The notes below the pieces were generated by a model that was not told where the DNA came from, searched no databases, and was given only the letters and a program-made list of their open reading frames with translations. Source: Colius striatus (lineage: Eukaryota > Chordata > Aves > Coliiformes > Coliidae). Taken from it: a DNA stretch of 64,000 nucleotides. The position numbers and the translations under genes were made by a program. This document shows, one piece after another, positions 1 to 12,200 of this stretch (position 1 is the stretch's first letter; each line of letters opens with the position of its first letter). The stretch covers positions 6,890,513-6,954,512 of the forward strand of contig NC_084781.1 in NCBI RefSeq assembly GCF_028858725.1. Direction: 5' to 3'.

Positions 1-619
1 CGCGCTCATGGACGCCACTCGGGGTTTTCTTTTCGTCATTTTACTGCGTTCGGGTGGAAAGGGAAGACAAAAAAGGAGTGGAGAGAGATGGAGCAGGGTG
101 CGTGGGTGGGTTTTGAAGGGATGCTGCTGACCTGTCTCGGCTCGAGGTGCCCGTCCCACCTCCCCTGGCGCCGTGCAGGGATGCAGTGTCCTCGCTGGTG
201 CCCCAGTCTCGCGGGACCTTTGCTGCTGGGCACAGGGTGGGCGCCGCTGTTGTACAATCCGGGATGTGACTGTGGAGAACGGCTTGTTTCGTTGTTGTGC
301 CTAAGAGATAAAAAAAAAACAGAAAAAGGAAAAAAAACAAACCCTGTTAAAACTCCCCCAGTTCTTTCAGAAGGAAAGTTGCTGCAATGTGTGGCCGGCA
401 GCACGCTGCGGTGCCCCGGCGCTGCTGCCCGTGAGTGCCACGGTGCCACGTGGCTGAGCTCGTGTGGCTTTTCTTTTTGCTTTAACCTCCTCGCCAGCCC
501 CTTCACCTCCCTCCCTTCTCCCTCCCCCTTAGTGCCGCAGCCTCCCAGCTGCAATGGCGTTGTACTCGGCGTCGGAGCGATGCAGCGGTGCCCCGGGCGC
601 GCGTCCCCCGCCACCCTCC

Positions 620-650
620 ATATATATATATATATATAAGTATATATATG
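620..650. repeat. (TA)n simple repeat
   Basis: Alternating TA dinucleotides interrupted once by AAG lie inside the presumed 3' UTR at the left edge. Confidence 0.9.
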
Positions 651-1021
651 TGTATCATAGCAGTGAGGACCAAGCGCCCCGCAGGGCCCCGCGGCCCCGG
701 GCTCCCTGTCCCATGGCTTGTGTCGGTGTCGTGAGCGCCCGCCTGCCCGTCCCGTTTGCTCTGTGTTGCCGCTCGTGGTTCGGGTCCGTCGCTGTCCTCG
801 TTCCGTCTACCTCAGCACCTCTCTGAGCCCGGGCGCAGAAGGTGCCCAAGTTCCCCCTTTGGTTTTGGTTTTTTTTTTTCTCAGAGTATCTATCAGCTCC
901 TATTTTTTGTACGACTTCCTTCCCCCGCTTCTCCCTTCGCCGTTCGCTCCCTTGCGGTTCTGCTTGCGAGTCCTCTCTGTCCTCTAGCCACAGATGCCGT
1001 TAGCTGAAAGTTTCCTGAAAA

Positions 1022-1027
1022 AATAAA
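1022..1027 (+). terminator. Possible proximal polyadenylation signal
   Basis: AATAAA precedes an A-rich stretch. It would give a shorter 3' end than the signal at 1443. The neighbouring A-rich sequence makes it weaker evidence than the distal site. Confidence 0.35.
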
Positions 1028-1442
1028 GAGAAAAAAAAAAAGACAAAAAAAAAAGAAGTAATAATGATGATAATAACAAACCCAACCCAGTTGTGGTGTC
1101 TCCTAGTTGCAGCTCTCTGCATCTGCCTTCGTCCTGTGTCGACTCAAATGCGTTTCTTTGTAAGACTTCAATGTTTCTGACAGAGGAAAAAGACAAAAAA
1201 AAAGACAAAAAAAAAAAAAGAAGGAAGAGTGTACTGCTGCAGGTTTTTTTCTCTCCATGTGTCACTAAGTGAAGTTCGTGCCTTCTATAGCAAAGAGAAT
1301 ATTTTTTACATCCTACTAACAGTAGATTTTTTTGTAGTGAACATTTTTTGTATTTTTATTTATAAGTCTCATAAGGAAAATAGCAATGTTCAGTTGTATA
1401 CCTTGGATCTGCAGTTAGAGAACAAAGCAAAAACAAACAACC

Positions 1443-1448
1443 AATAAA
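1443..1448 (+). terminator. Polyadenylation signal of the left-edge gene
   Basis: AATAAA is followed within 30 bases by a TTGTCTC/CTGTCTCCTG T-rich stretch typical of a downstream element. Confidence 0.5.
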
Positions 1449-2535
1449 GTTAATTCCGTTGTCTCGGCCTGCTGTCTCCTGTTCTGAGCCCCTGCCTGCC
1501 GGGAGGAGGAGGAAGGATGCATTGCGCTGGCTTGAGGCGAGCTGCGGGGGTCCCTCGATGGTGAGTTTGGGGGTGCCTGCTCGGCTCCCTGGGGCTGCGG
1601 TGGGGTATTCCCATCCCTACACCTCCCCCGAGGGCTGGGGGTCATCTCTGCCGACGTGCCCGTGGTGCCGGGGCGCAGAGGCGCATCCGCGGTGCTGGGG
1701 CGCGTGGCTGCCCGTCCCGCAGCACGCTGCCTGCGCCGCCGTCTGCCTGCGCAGCTCACCAGGGAGCTGAGCAAGTTTGCCTCAATGAAAGTGAACTCGT
1801 TCATTTAAACCTGACTGCAGAGTAGTCTGGCCCCCTGCTGCGTTAATTATCCTGTAGTTCTCGACTGATTGCTGTACACTAAGCTTAAGCCCTCCTTTAT
1901 TTATTTACTGACTACATTAACAGCAGCGCCTGCACTCCTTTTGTGCTGCGGCAAACTGAACGGCACAGCCGGGCCGGGAGTATGATGCTGCATCCCCTGG
2001 CTGTGCCCGCGCCCACCGGCGCTACCCGACACCCACCGGGGCATGACGGTGCACTGGGACATTTGTTATGGCACCAGGACATTCGGCACAAAGCACAGCA
2101 TCTGTTTTTTCCAGGGATGCACGGTGAGTGCCAGGCTGCTGCATGTGCTGGCATTGAGGCCACACTTGTCCCATGCCCTGGGGCTTCCTGGAAGGTTTGG
2201 GGGGCTACAAGCCCTCCCTGAGGTCTAGGTTGTGGTCTGGCCTCCCGGAGCTGCCCTCAGCACAGGGTTGTCCAAGGAGGGAAGCAGGGGAGAACTTTGG
2301 TGGTGGTTCAGGCGAGCAGAGGTGGTCCTGCTGTGAGCGACCCGCAGGGTGCAGCCCTCCGGGAGGAGAGGGGGACGAAGCCCCTCTGCAGTGTTTGGCT
2401 GGGTACAAAGGCATTGTTACAATAACAGGGAAATCGTGGTAGGACCAGGCCTTTGTCTGTACGCTCGTGCAGCAGCTGGGAGCGATTATGCTGCAACAAT
2501 GTTCTGTTCCATCAACATTATGTCCTCATTAAACC

Positions 2536-2564
2536 TTTATTAGGAGATTAGATTCAGATTTATT
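2536..2564 (-). terminator. HTR3A: Candidate HTR3A polyadenylation signals
   Basis: Two TTTATT hexamers (AATAAA on the minus strand) at 2536-2541 and 2559-2564 are the first canonical signals downstream of the HTR3A stop codon. The distance of 1.4 kb makes the assignment tentative. Confidence 0.35.
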
Positions 2565-2941
2565 GATTTTTTTTCCTATTTTTTTTTAAAGAGGAAAATC
2601 CAGGATCCTCTCGGAGAGAAGCCTGGAACTTTTTTCCCCTGCATGCAGCACTTCCCAAAGCAGCGAGAGGGCAAAGGGAGAACCTGGATCTTTCCTTCAG
2701 CACAGGCAGCCTCCTCTTCCAGGGGAAAAGGACCACGCGAGGGGGGTAGGTGGGGCACAGGACGGCCTCATAGCATGGGGGAGGATGAGGATTGAGCACG
2801 ACCACTGAACATAGGTGAGCGTCCCTGAAGGGCACCTGGGGTCCTGGGTGGGCAGGATAGGGACAGCGAGGTGGGCTCGAGGGTCCTGCCACCCCGTCGC
2901 CTCCTCAGAGACGCGGGCTGGGCGGCATCGCACGCCGGGGT

Positions 2942-3119
2942 CAATGGGCCCATTGGATTTGTCTGTTGGAGCGTTTGATGTTACACAGAGGCGGCTCATT
3001 CCAGAGGGTGTTAATTGCCCGCCGCAGTGATCAGGTCTGTAGCACCATCGATCTCGGCAGGATCAATAGGCTGATTTAGTGTCTCACGAACTCTTTAACT
3101 GGACACCTCATCAATAGGC
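2942..3119. promoter_or_regulatory. Candidate regulatory element downstream of HTR3A
   Basis: This block differs from its GC-rich surroundings. It holds a perfect 14-bp palindrome CAATGGGCCCATTG (2942-2955), ATCGAT at 3047, and two identical ATCAATAGGC decamers at 3062 and 3110. ATCGAT and ATCAAT resemble cut-homeodomain (ONECUT/CUX) sites. Function is inferred from motif content only. Confidence 0.3.
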
Positions 3120-3949
3120 AGCCACTTACAGACCATCCACGCATTAGCACAGGCCTGTGCCAGTGCTCCACCCGTCCTCGGCTCCCCGTCACTCAGTGGG
3201 GAGTTTTCCTACAGGTGACAGCTCTGGGACAGTGAGCAAGGCCCTCGGGCTGAGGCTGGTGGGCAGGGGGTGGACATTGAAGAGCCAGGTGCTGTCAACC
3301 CCCCTCTCTGCAGCCCAACCGTATGCACAGACACTCCTGGAGCATGGGATGGGCCCTCCTGTCACCTCCAGCACCTCTGTGGATGGTGCCCACGCTGGCT
3401 GCTCAGGTACGTTACCAGTGTGAAGGGTGAGCTGTACATTTACAGGGTCTCACGGTGGGGCCAGACACCACCCCAAAAGCACAATCGATGTTTCTCATCA
3501 CAATCACAGTGTTGGGCCACTCTGCTCCTTGCAGCTTGGGTTCAACCTCCTGCTCCGGGATGCAGGCGCTGGCTCTTTCCTGTCATCCTCCTGACCCTGC
3601 CCTGACAGGGGTGCAGAGGGAGAGGGGAGATGGAGCAGAAGCGGCCGGGGTGAGGGGCCGGGGGCAGCGGGACCCCCGCGGCAGCGCCGGGACCGTGGGG
3701 CCGCTGTCCGCGGTGCTGAAGCGGCGGCCGCCGGTGGGGCCGGGCCGGGCGCCGCGGGGCTGGCGGGGGAAGCACGGCGCGGGCTCTGGGAAGGGGGCGC
3801 GGGGGCTTGGTGGCTCCTGCTCAGATGCTGCTGCCGAGGAAAAGGGGGCGGATGCACCGGCCGACGTCAGCGAACACCCACCGGTGAGTCCCAGCCAGGG
3901 CCGAGGAGCAGCGTCTGGGGTCCCCAGCCCCCAAAGGCGGGCGCGATGC

Positions 3950-6900
3950 TCAGGCATCCCGCCACAAGGACCAGAGCGTGCCCAGCGTGATGCTGTAGGC
4001 CAGGACGGCCGCCAGGTACGCCCGGAAGAGCAGGACATCCAACACGTAGCCCACTTGCAGCCACTCACGGGCCACATCACGAAACTCCTCACGTTTCTCC
4101 AGGAAGCGGCGGATGGCAGAGATCTCGCGCAGGACGTCGTGCATCAGCAAGGAGCCTTGTGCCTGCCCGGCCAAGGCCGCCACGGGCCTCGCGCCCACTG
4201 CCCCCTCGCACTCCCTGGGGGCTTCACAGCCGTAGGGGTTCAGCTTGGCTGCAGGATCAAGAAAGGCAAGTGCAGAAAATCTCTTTAGACGGGGTGAGCT
4301 GGGCATTTGAATCACCACGCACACAGGGGTGATGTGGGCATAGATGATTACATGGGGCCTAGTGCCCCTCAGTTTCTGCAGACCCTCCCTGTGCAGCTCT
4401 TACCTGTGCTGTCGTTGTTCTCCACATGCCTGGAGATGTCAGAGCTCTGTGTCCTGCTCGGGCTGAATTTCTTCCTGTCCCGGATGCAGAGCAGGACGGT
4501 GGCTCGTTCCAGCAGCAGGTGCTTCACCCACTCAGGGACGTGGGGCTGCAGGTCTTGCTTGTGCACCAGGCGCACAATCAGGATGGTCTCTGTCAGGCTG
4601 ATGACAAGCAGTGCCATGCACACCACAAAGTAGATGCCTGTGGAGATGTCACCAAGGTGATTGGCCTGTCAAGGCTCGTGCACAGAGGGTGGTCCTAGGT
4701 AACTCCTCCCTGACCACCTCTCTAGGGGACCTGTGATCTCTGTCCAGAGCAGCAGCTCCTGCTGCTCCAGGCACAGGGCTGTGGCAGCAGTTGCCATGGC
4801 AGGTAGTGCCAGCTTACCTATCAGTGGGGTGCCAACGGCAGTAGCCGGCAGCGTGTCGGATACGATGATGAGGAAAACTGAGTAGCCTAGCAGGAGGGTG
4901 ATCTTGAAAGAGACCCTCTCGCCACTGTTGGGAGGCAGGTAGAAGCCTATGATGTCCATAACCATCAGGAAGATGCTGGGGAGCAGCAGGCTGACGGTGT
5001 AGAAGAGGGGACGTCTCCGGATGACTACCTGCAGGACAGAGACGGAAAAGGCTCAGTGAAATGAGGGCTTCAGCTGGGGCAGCTCTCCACAAAGGCAGAT
5101 GAGGATGATGGGATGCCCTACAGTGAGCCAGAGGAAGGGCTCAGCACCAGGAGCTTCCTGCCTGCAGGCGGGAACACCCCACAGCAGGGAGCAAGACCCT
5201 TCCATAGTGCCCCATCCCCGAGCAGCATGGTGGCTGAAGAGCCTTACGTAGAATTTCATCTCAGCATAGCTGTCGCTGCTCTTGACGCTGAACTCCTGGA
5301 AGCAGCTGAGGACGTAGAGCAGCTCCCATTCGCCCTGGTTCATGAAGACACTCCGGTCGAACTTGACCAGCTCCGGCTGCCGCCACAGCGAGAGGTTGAG
5401 GTCGCGGACTGCAGGGGCGAAGGAAAGGTGAGGACCAGGGGTGCCGGGCGCGAAAGGCTCCGGCAGCGGCCCGGCTGGGTGCCCGGCTTCCCCGCCCTCA
5501 TCCCCGATCCGCTGAGGCCATCTAGAGGGACCAGCCGCCTTCTGCACCGATCTGCAGCCCGGCTGGCGTCCTGCCCGCTCACCCGGGCCCCGCGGGTCCC
5601 GGCACTCACTGTGGTGCAGCCAGCTGGTGAAGGTCAGTGAGCAGTTCTGGACGTCGAAGGGGAAGTTGTAGATGTCCAGGCTGCAGGCGGTCATCACCTG
5701 GATGGGTTTGAGGTTCTGCACTTCCCCGTGGTGGCTGACATAGACGTAGGGGACGTGAGGGGACTTTCCAACATCCACACTGGGGGGCACGAGGGACAGA
5801 GACCAGGGCTGAGGAGGGCTCTGGGCAGAGACTCTTCCTGCCACAATGAATCTGGGGGGGAAACCGCCCGGGAGCTGGGTGTTTACCCCCCCCCCCCCCC
5901 CCGCCCGGCCCAGGTCTGCTTTTTTGGCAGTAGCCCTGCCTGGCATCACCTCTCACTCTCCCAGCCCAAGAGGCATCTGTGTCCCTGCCCCAGGGCTCCC
6001 TGGAAGCGGTGGGAACACCTTAAATCCCTCCGGAGCGGGAAGGACGCGGGCTGGCTCCACGGGAAGGGCCGGCAGCTCTGCAGCTGCCCTCGCATTGTGC
6101 TGCCTTCACAAAGCCTTTCTCCAGATATCTGGATCCCACCCCCGGCACGGCGCGGGTAATTACTGATGGCTGTGGTTAGCCAGCGTTGGAAACGGCCCAA
6201 GTGCCAAGCCGTTCCCCATCTGCAGCTCGCCCGATGCGGGGAGGCTGCCAGCTCTGTGCCACGAATGCAAAGTGCGGGGTGGCACGTGCCCACGGTGGGC
6301 AAGGGGGGGTCCAGCCCCAGGCTGCCTCCCTCCCGGACTCTGGCCACACTCACAACTCGTTGATGAGGATGTCAGGCACCCAGATGCTCTCCACGGGGAG
6401 GGAGATCTGTGTCAGGTTGTCAAAGCTTGCCGGGTCCCACCTGAGGAACTCGTCTGTCCAGTGCTGGCAACAAGGGAGACAGAACTTGGAGGGCAAGATC
6501 CCCTCTGGGTACCCCAATGAGACCTAAACCCCAGGCCAGCACCCTGCCATGGGGACCAATCTTCCATACCACCTCTGGGAGGCAGGAACCTCTTGTTCTC
6601 CAGCTATCACACAGTGAAGCATGGAGCATAAAAGCTGGGCCTTGAGGTTCATGCCCTGCAGGGGTCTTGTCATCCCTTGGCATGGGTTTGACCTCGCTGT
6701 ATACTCCTCCCATAGGAAAGCCTGTGTTTGCAAGGGGGGAGGTCCTGGCAAAGAGAGGAATGAGGTTTCATGCTCTCATCTGCTCACCTGCCTGTACCAG
6801 ATGTAGGTGGTCAGCACCTGGTTCTTTTCATCCTACAGGCAAGAGAGGACATGATGTCAACACGGGGATATTGGCACTCTGGAGGATGGGCAGAGCGTGC

Positions 6901-9219
6901 CAGAGCACACCAGGTACTGTTCCCCTTGCTATGGACACACAGAAGCTGCCTGTGCTGGAGGCAGCTGCCCCCAGCCCCATGTGGGATGGGAGCAGAGGAC
7001 TCACCACGCTGAGGATGGCATAGACCATGAGGTCAATGGCCACGTTGGTGGTCGTTCGCCAGTCCTGCACGGGCCGGGTGCCCTTCTGGTAATGGGCTAG
7101 CAGGTGTTGGGACAGCCGGCGCAGCGTGGGCTCGGGAGGCTCCAGGGTCTGGCCCCCCCAATGGCTACCTGCTGCAAGAGGGAGGGGAAAAAAGAGACAG
7201 AGGGGGCTGTTTGCACCAGGGCAGCAGCTGCTGTCTCCCCTGGGCGTGCCACGGATGGCAGGATGCACTGGCTGCCGTCTCTCACTTACCAGTTGGGGTT
7301 TCCCACCAAAGTTAAATGGGAGCACCCAGGTGGGAAACAAGTCTGCCCACCAGAGCCAGCACCTAACGCTTTATTAACGTCTGCTGCTGCATAGGTGGAC
7401 AGGAATGCAACCTTCCTCCAGCCTCGGAAGACAGGGCTGCCATCTCCCACCTCTCCCAGATGGATGCCACATCAGCGACAGCAGGGGACCATGAGGGACT
7501 TTAATGTCCCACAGGTATGCTTCCTACCACTCACTGCTTCCAGGGGCGTTTCCTCTTAGGCTCTGCAGGTGAAGGCAGCGAAGGTTCAAGTTGGACTCGG
7601 GTGCTAAATTAATTTATTAGGTTTCTTGGTATTTATTCGATATCTGGTGTTGGTTTCCTGTGGAAACCATCCCCTGCCTGGTGCCAGCAGTGTTAACCAC
7701 AGAGCAGATCACTCACAGCACCCATGTCCTCACTGCAAGGCAACCGGCAATGCCAGGGCTGAGCCGGGGCGGCAGAGCTACGCTTGTGGCTTCGCTCTGC
7801 AGTGTGCCCAGACCTGGAGTCCAGTTCCCACCTAATGAAAGGGATTAATTGGAATAGATCTGTGGGAACTTGGGAAAAGCTGCCGGGAAGGAGCTTTAAT
7901 CTGTCTTTTAAGCTAAGGAAAAAGGAGAAAAGAAAGAAGGGAGAGAAAAGCAGCAGTCTCAGCCTCTCCAAGGCTGCGTGCAGTCAATAATGCCAGGGAG
8001 CTGGCTGGGTGCACGACCCTTGCCCAGGCAGGCGGGTGCTGATGGAGGCAGCGAGGAGGGGGAGAGGCTGCAATTAGGGTGAGGGGAGGAAAACAGGCAC
8101 TGCCGTCATCATGGCCAGGGCCACGCGGCCTTTCCAGCTGCAGCTGCTGGCAGCTGGCTCGCGCCCACACTCCTCCTCACACCCGCTCCTCTTTGTCACA
8201 CCAGCGCTGCAGAGCTCTGGGTTGAGATGCTCTAGCACCTGGGAAATGGCTTTGCAGAGAGAGGCCTGGGCAGGGTTCACCCCGACTGCTCTGAGCATCT
8301 GCCACGGATGCTGTGCCAGCCTACCCGGCCCCAAACCTGTGCTGGCAACTCACCCGGTGTGACTCTGCACAGCCCTGGCTCATGGGGACACATCTGCATC
8401 CACCTTCCTACCTCCTTACCCGCAGCATCGCAAGGGCAGAGCATCAGCACCCCCCTCGCTCCTGCCACCTCCACCGTGTTAACCATGGGGGAAGGTTTGG
8501 CAGTCGAGGATGATGCCCCAGTGAGAGAGGTCCAGAGACCTGATGTACAGACCTGCTGACAACTTTCAGCTGCTCTGGTGCAAAACAGAAAGGTTAAGCA
8601 AGAAGAAGTAATAATGATAGCTGGTGGGCATTTTGGCAGTCAGTTCTGCGCCTTGCAGAGCTGAGGTTACAAACTTCAGCATCACTTCTGTGCCCTGTCA
8701 TCCCCAAAACCTGTGTTATGAAGGACGAAACATTGCGTTTGAGAAACCCCTTCCCCGAGTGGAGGGCTCAGGCAGAGGGAGGCAGGCAGGAGGTCACTCA
8801 TTTTATCTCTGTATCCCCTCAGGGTCTGGACGCTCCACACTTCCAGCTCCCTTTGAGGCGATGAGCCCACGGCACAGGGCTGGGTTCAGACACCGCATCG
8901 CTGTGCTGCAGGTGCTCAGCCTGTGTTTCCCAGGCGGGCTCTCAGGGCTCTCACACCACAGCTTTCCCACGCTCAGCCTTCTCCCAGGTACGTGGCTTTT
9001 CAGTGGCATTGAGGTCTCACCCCAAAGCAGCCACTGCATGCTGTACGGCACTGCGATCGTGTGGGAAGGCAGCATGCCGTGCCCATTGGTGCTGGGAGCG
9101 CCGCGCTCTGCCCCACAGCCCTCCAGCCCTGCCCACAGGTCCCTCGCCTTACCTTGGCTCTGCAGCATGGAGGTGAGAGGCAGCAGGGCCAGGAGCAGCC
9201 CAAGAGAGGCCAGTGCCAT
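3950..9219 (-). CDS. HTR3A: 5-hydroxytryptamine receptor 3A subunit
   Basis: Serotonin-gated cation channel subunit of the Cys-loop family. Nine coding exons on the minus strand: 9153-9219, 7005-7171, 6788-6832, 6354-6463, 5610-5779, 5248-5408, 4818-5028, 4404-4637, 3950-4248. All junctions are GT-AG and in phase, giving 487 residues against 478 in human. The first exon encodes a signal peptide ([17 protein letters not shown]). The Cys loop [15 protein letters not shown], the M2 segment after [20 protein letters not shown] and the C-terminal M4 ending [17 protein letters not shown] are intact. Exon sizes 45, 110 and 170 match my memory of the mammalian gene. The start at 9219 was chosen for its signal peptide and good context, although the frame stays open upstream. 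In the MA helix ([12 protein letters not shown]) two of the three arginines that limit human 5-HT3A conductance are kept and the third is Q. HTR3A rather than HTR3B is clear from the M2-M3 and M4 sequences. Confidence 0.97.
5886..5902. repeat. Homopolymeric C run (17 C)
   Basis: Lies in an HTR3A intron. The transcribed (minus) strand carries a G17 run. Such runs are prone to polymerase slippage, so the exact length is uncertain. Confidence 0.9.
7172..9152 (-). other. HTR3A: HTR3A intron 1
   Basis: About 2 kb between the signal-peptide exon and exon 2. I see no further exon, RNA gene or transposable element. It has purine-rich (7915-7960) and GC-rich patches only. Confidence 0.75.
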
Positions 9220-12200
9220 GGCTGTAGTGCAGCCACCGCCCCGGCTCCCAGCTGCCGCCGTCCGCCTCGCCAGCCTGCGGGCTCTGTGGAGGAGTGAACC
9301 CGAGCAGGGAGGCAGCCAGCACTCCTTGCTGGCTTTCCCCCCACCGTTGGGTTTTTGAGAACGCCCAATTAATCTTGCAATCAGCCTCTCCTGCTGCATC
9401 AAGTTTCAGGCTGGGAGGATGTGAGGCAAGTCCACTCAGCCACCTCCCTGGCTCCCCTGGGATGCTCCATCCCCCACCCGGGTGCCTGGCTATGGAAAAG
9501 CAGGATTTGGGGGTGCAAGCACCATGCTTGCATGCAGCAGGAGCAGGGGGCACGGCGGGGGGCAGAGGATGCTGCAGGTGCCAAGGGCTGGGCCAGGAGA
9601 TCCTCAGTGGCCAGAAAGTCAGGGGGAAATGTCTGAGATGGAGTTGTCTGCCTGGGAGGTTTCAGAGAGATGGTGCTGTCACAGCGTGGGTTTCCATCAG
9701 CAGGTGACTTGGGGGCTCTGGAGGCACTGGGCTTCACAGCCTATGGTAAGATGGATCTGTTCTGCCAGAGGCAGACAGGCTGACAGACACAGGTTGCAGC
9801 AGCCCGTGTGGCTTGCCAGCCCCCTCTCACCCCCTGCCCGAGCTTTGCAAACACCTCTAACCTGCACCAGGGAGAGGCTCTGTGCTCATTGCAGCAGTTT
9901 GCATTCACATGCAATGCACATTTCAGCAAATGAAAGCACTTCTTACTAGTTTTATTCTCCCCAGAGGCTCTTAACACCTTTGGGTAAACAATACTGTAAG
10001 CAAAGGTTGGTCTCACAGGATTGAGAGCAGGAATTTGTTGGGTGCTTGCCTGTGCACTGGTGCCGAGCTGAGGCTGCAGCATTCTTCCCTCTCTGTCAGA
10101 GCATCGTGTCCTGGGGACAAGGCAATGTCCCTCGGCCTGGTAGGGGAGTCTCACCCTGACCCTCCAGTCTCTATAGTCGTATGTACCGGGTGCACGTCTG
10201 TCTGAGTTTACATGTGTTGCACGTGCCTGTGCCCCCACCATGCTGCCAACTGCTGGGAGTGCTGGGGAAGCTGCAGGCAGAGGCTGGAGCCCGGGGCGGT
10301 GGCGCAGAGCAAATCACATCAGCTGGCAGCGTGGAGTCACTTAAACGAGATAAGAATTAGTGCGCGGCCCTGATGAACTCCCCCTCGGCTGCCAGCAGCG
10401 GTGTCAGGGAGAGAGCGACAGCGGAGCCGGGGCTAATTTGATTTCTGGGCTCCGTTAGCGGCTGGCAAGTCACCTCCTGGGGAGCACAGGCAGCTCAGAG
10501 CTCTTTCCCCTTATTGAATCTGGGTAATGAAAATCACGGGCAGCGCCGCGGCAGCGCTGAGGACCGTGCCCCGCTCTGCCCCTTCTCCCCCAGTCCCCCC
10601 TGCCCGCGGCGGGCAGGATGAGGCCGAGGGGGTGCGGACCGCTCAAGCAGAGCCTCTGCTTGCAGCGTCATTAACTCTGAATTTTCTCCTTTGCATCTTA
10701 AAGAGATTTTAGTGTAGCTCTTCTCAGCCCTCCTGTTATCGGATCCCCAATTAGCGTGGTCTATTGGAGCCGCCCGTTCCGCGCGTGTGGGGGCTCCGGC
10801 GGGAGCTGGTGTGCGGCGGCTGATACCAATCGGCAGCACCCGGATCAGATTCACTTTCCGAAATGGCGTAATGGGATTTTATTAGCCCTGTAATCTGCTG
10901 CGCCGTGAGTGCATCTGCTGGGAATCGAAGCGCTCGGCGTCGGTGGCTTCCCGCGGCTCAGCCCCGCGTCCTGCCTGTGGTGGGGCACGGCTGTGTCTCT
11001 GCACCAGGGTGGAGACTGAGGCCTTTTTGTTCAGGCAGCCACACAGAGAAGGTGATACAGAGCAACAAACTTCTTCAGTTGCTGCTTAGCCAAGAGAGAC
11101 AGAGATCTTGGAGGCTGAGGGGAGGGCACAGAGGCACAGGCACATGCAATGGGATGAGCGATGCTCAGCATCCCCCCATCTGCAATGGGACAAGCAATGC
11201 TTCGCTTTCCCTGTCGCTCCAACCTGTTCATACCGGGAATGAAACCAAGTGCTGTGTGTGTGACATTATACACCGTATCCATCTGCAGCTCCCACTCCCT
11301 GCTATGGGACTCAGGGCTTGCTGGGTGCTTTGGCAGGAGCGTGGCTGAGGTGTGTGCGGGATGAGGTGCCTTAGCCCAGCCAGGCAGCGTGGTGGGAGCG
11401 GGGAGGGAGGTCTCAGCTGCGCTGCCTGCCAGCGTGGAGCAGGCAGGGGAGGGAAGCAGCCCTCCCGCGGGCTGCCAGGACTCGCCTTTCAGACTGCGTT
11501 TGGAGCGTCAAAAGCAATAAAGCGTCACGGAGGAGCCCTGGCAGCACGGCTGCCTGCCGGCCCGGGCCCCGTCACGCACCCGAGGCCGCCCATTACGGAG
11601 CCTCGCGCTGCTCCGAATTGCATGTCTGCTGTGATTTACCGCTGCGAGACATGAAGCGAGCACGGCACAGGCAGGGCTGCAGTACGGGCACGGGCAGGCT
11701 GGCGGCAGCACTGGTGCTGGGGGATGCAGGACCCTCTCTGGCGGAGAGGTGGCTCTTGGGGATGTTCTGTCTCGCCCCTGGGGCCAGGAGGGCACAGGGG
11801 GTCTCTTCTCTGGCATCTGCCTTGTCCAGCTCCCAGAGTGAGGTCCCAGGGGTGTCACTCTTGGCTAGTTGAGTCTTTGTTGTGGGTCGCTGGGGGTGTG
11901 GGTGGCTTTGCCTCGCTTGGTGAGTCAGGCTGATGGAGATGCTTTGCTGTCTGGCTAATTATGTGCCCATAAAGTAAGTAACTCCATGTAGAGGTGAGCT
12001 CAGGGTGCGGTGAGGTGACCTTGGGGGCTGCCACCACAGACTCCCTCAGTCAAGGCTTCTCACCCCAAAACAGTGCATGTGTGGGGTGGCCAGCAGTGAC
12101 TTTGTCTCTCAGGCCCACATTCTGGGAGGAGTCAGAGCTAGTGGGCTGGACAGTCTGCCCGGGACATGTCCTAGAAGTGAAAAGTAGCTTTGCTCCATTG

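Larger units (their letters stand above)
1..1448 (+). other. 3' UTR-like end of an unidentified plus-strand gene
   Basis: No reading frame here resembles a known protein. The sequence has the look of a long vertebrate 3' UTR: it is T/A-rich with poly-A and poly-T tracts and ends in AATAAA at 1443 followed by GT/T-rich sequence. An earlier AATAAA lies at 1022, just before an A-rich tract. I infer that a gene entering from the left edge ends here, tail-to-tail with HTR3A. In human, ZBTB16 flanks HTR3A, but there it runs in the same direction as HTR3A, so the orientation does not fit simply and I do not name the gene. Confidence 0.45.
1449..3949. other. Intergenic region and presumed HTR3A 3' UTR
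   Basis: No supported coding sequence. The right part should hold the 3' UTR of minus-strand HTR3A. The nearest AATAAA on the minus strand lies at 2536-2541, with a second at 2559-2564, so that UTR could be about 1.4 kb. The part around 3600-3850 is very GC-rich. A short AT-balanced block at about 2940-3130 looks like a conserved non-coding element and is listed separately. Confidence 0.6.

Noticed and set aside
1-1448. Naming the left-edge gene ZBTB16 from synteny
   Set aside because: Its orientation (tail-to-tail with HTR3A) differs from the human arrangement and no coding sequence is present to confirm it.
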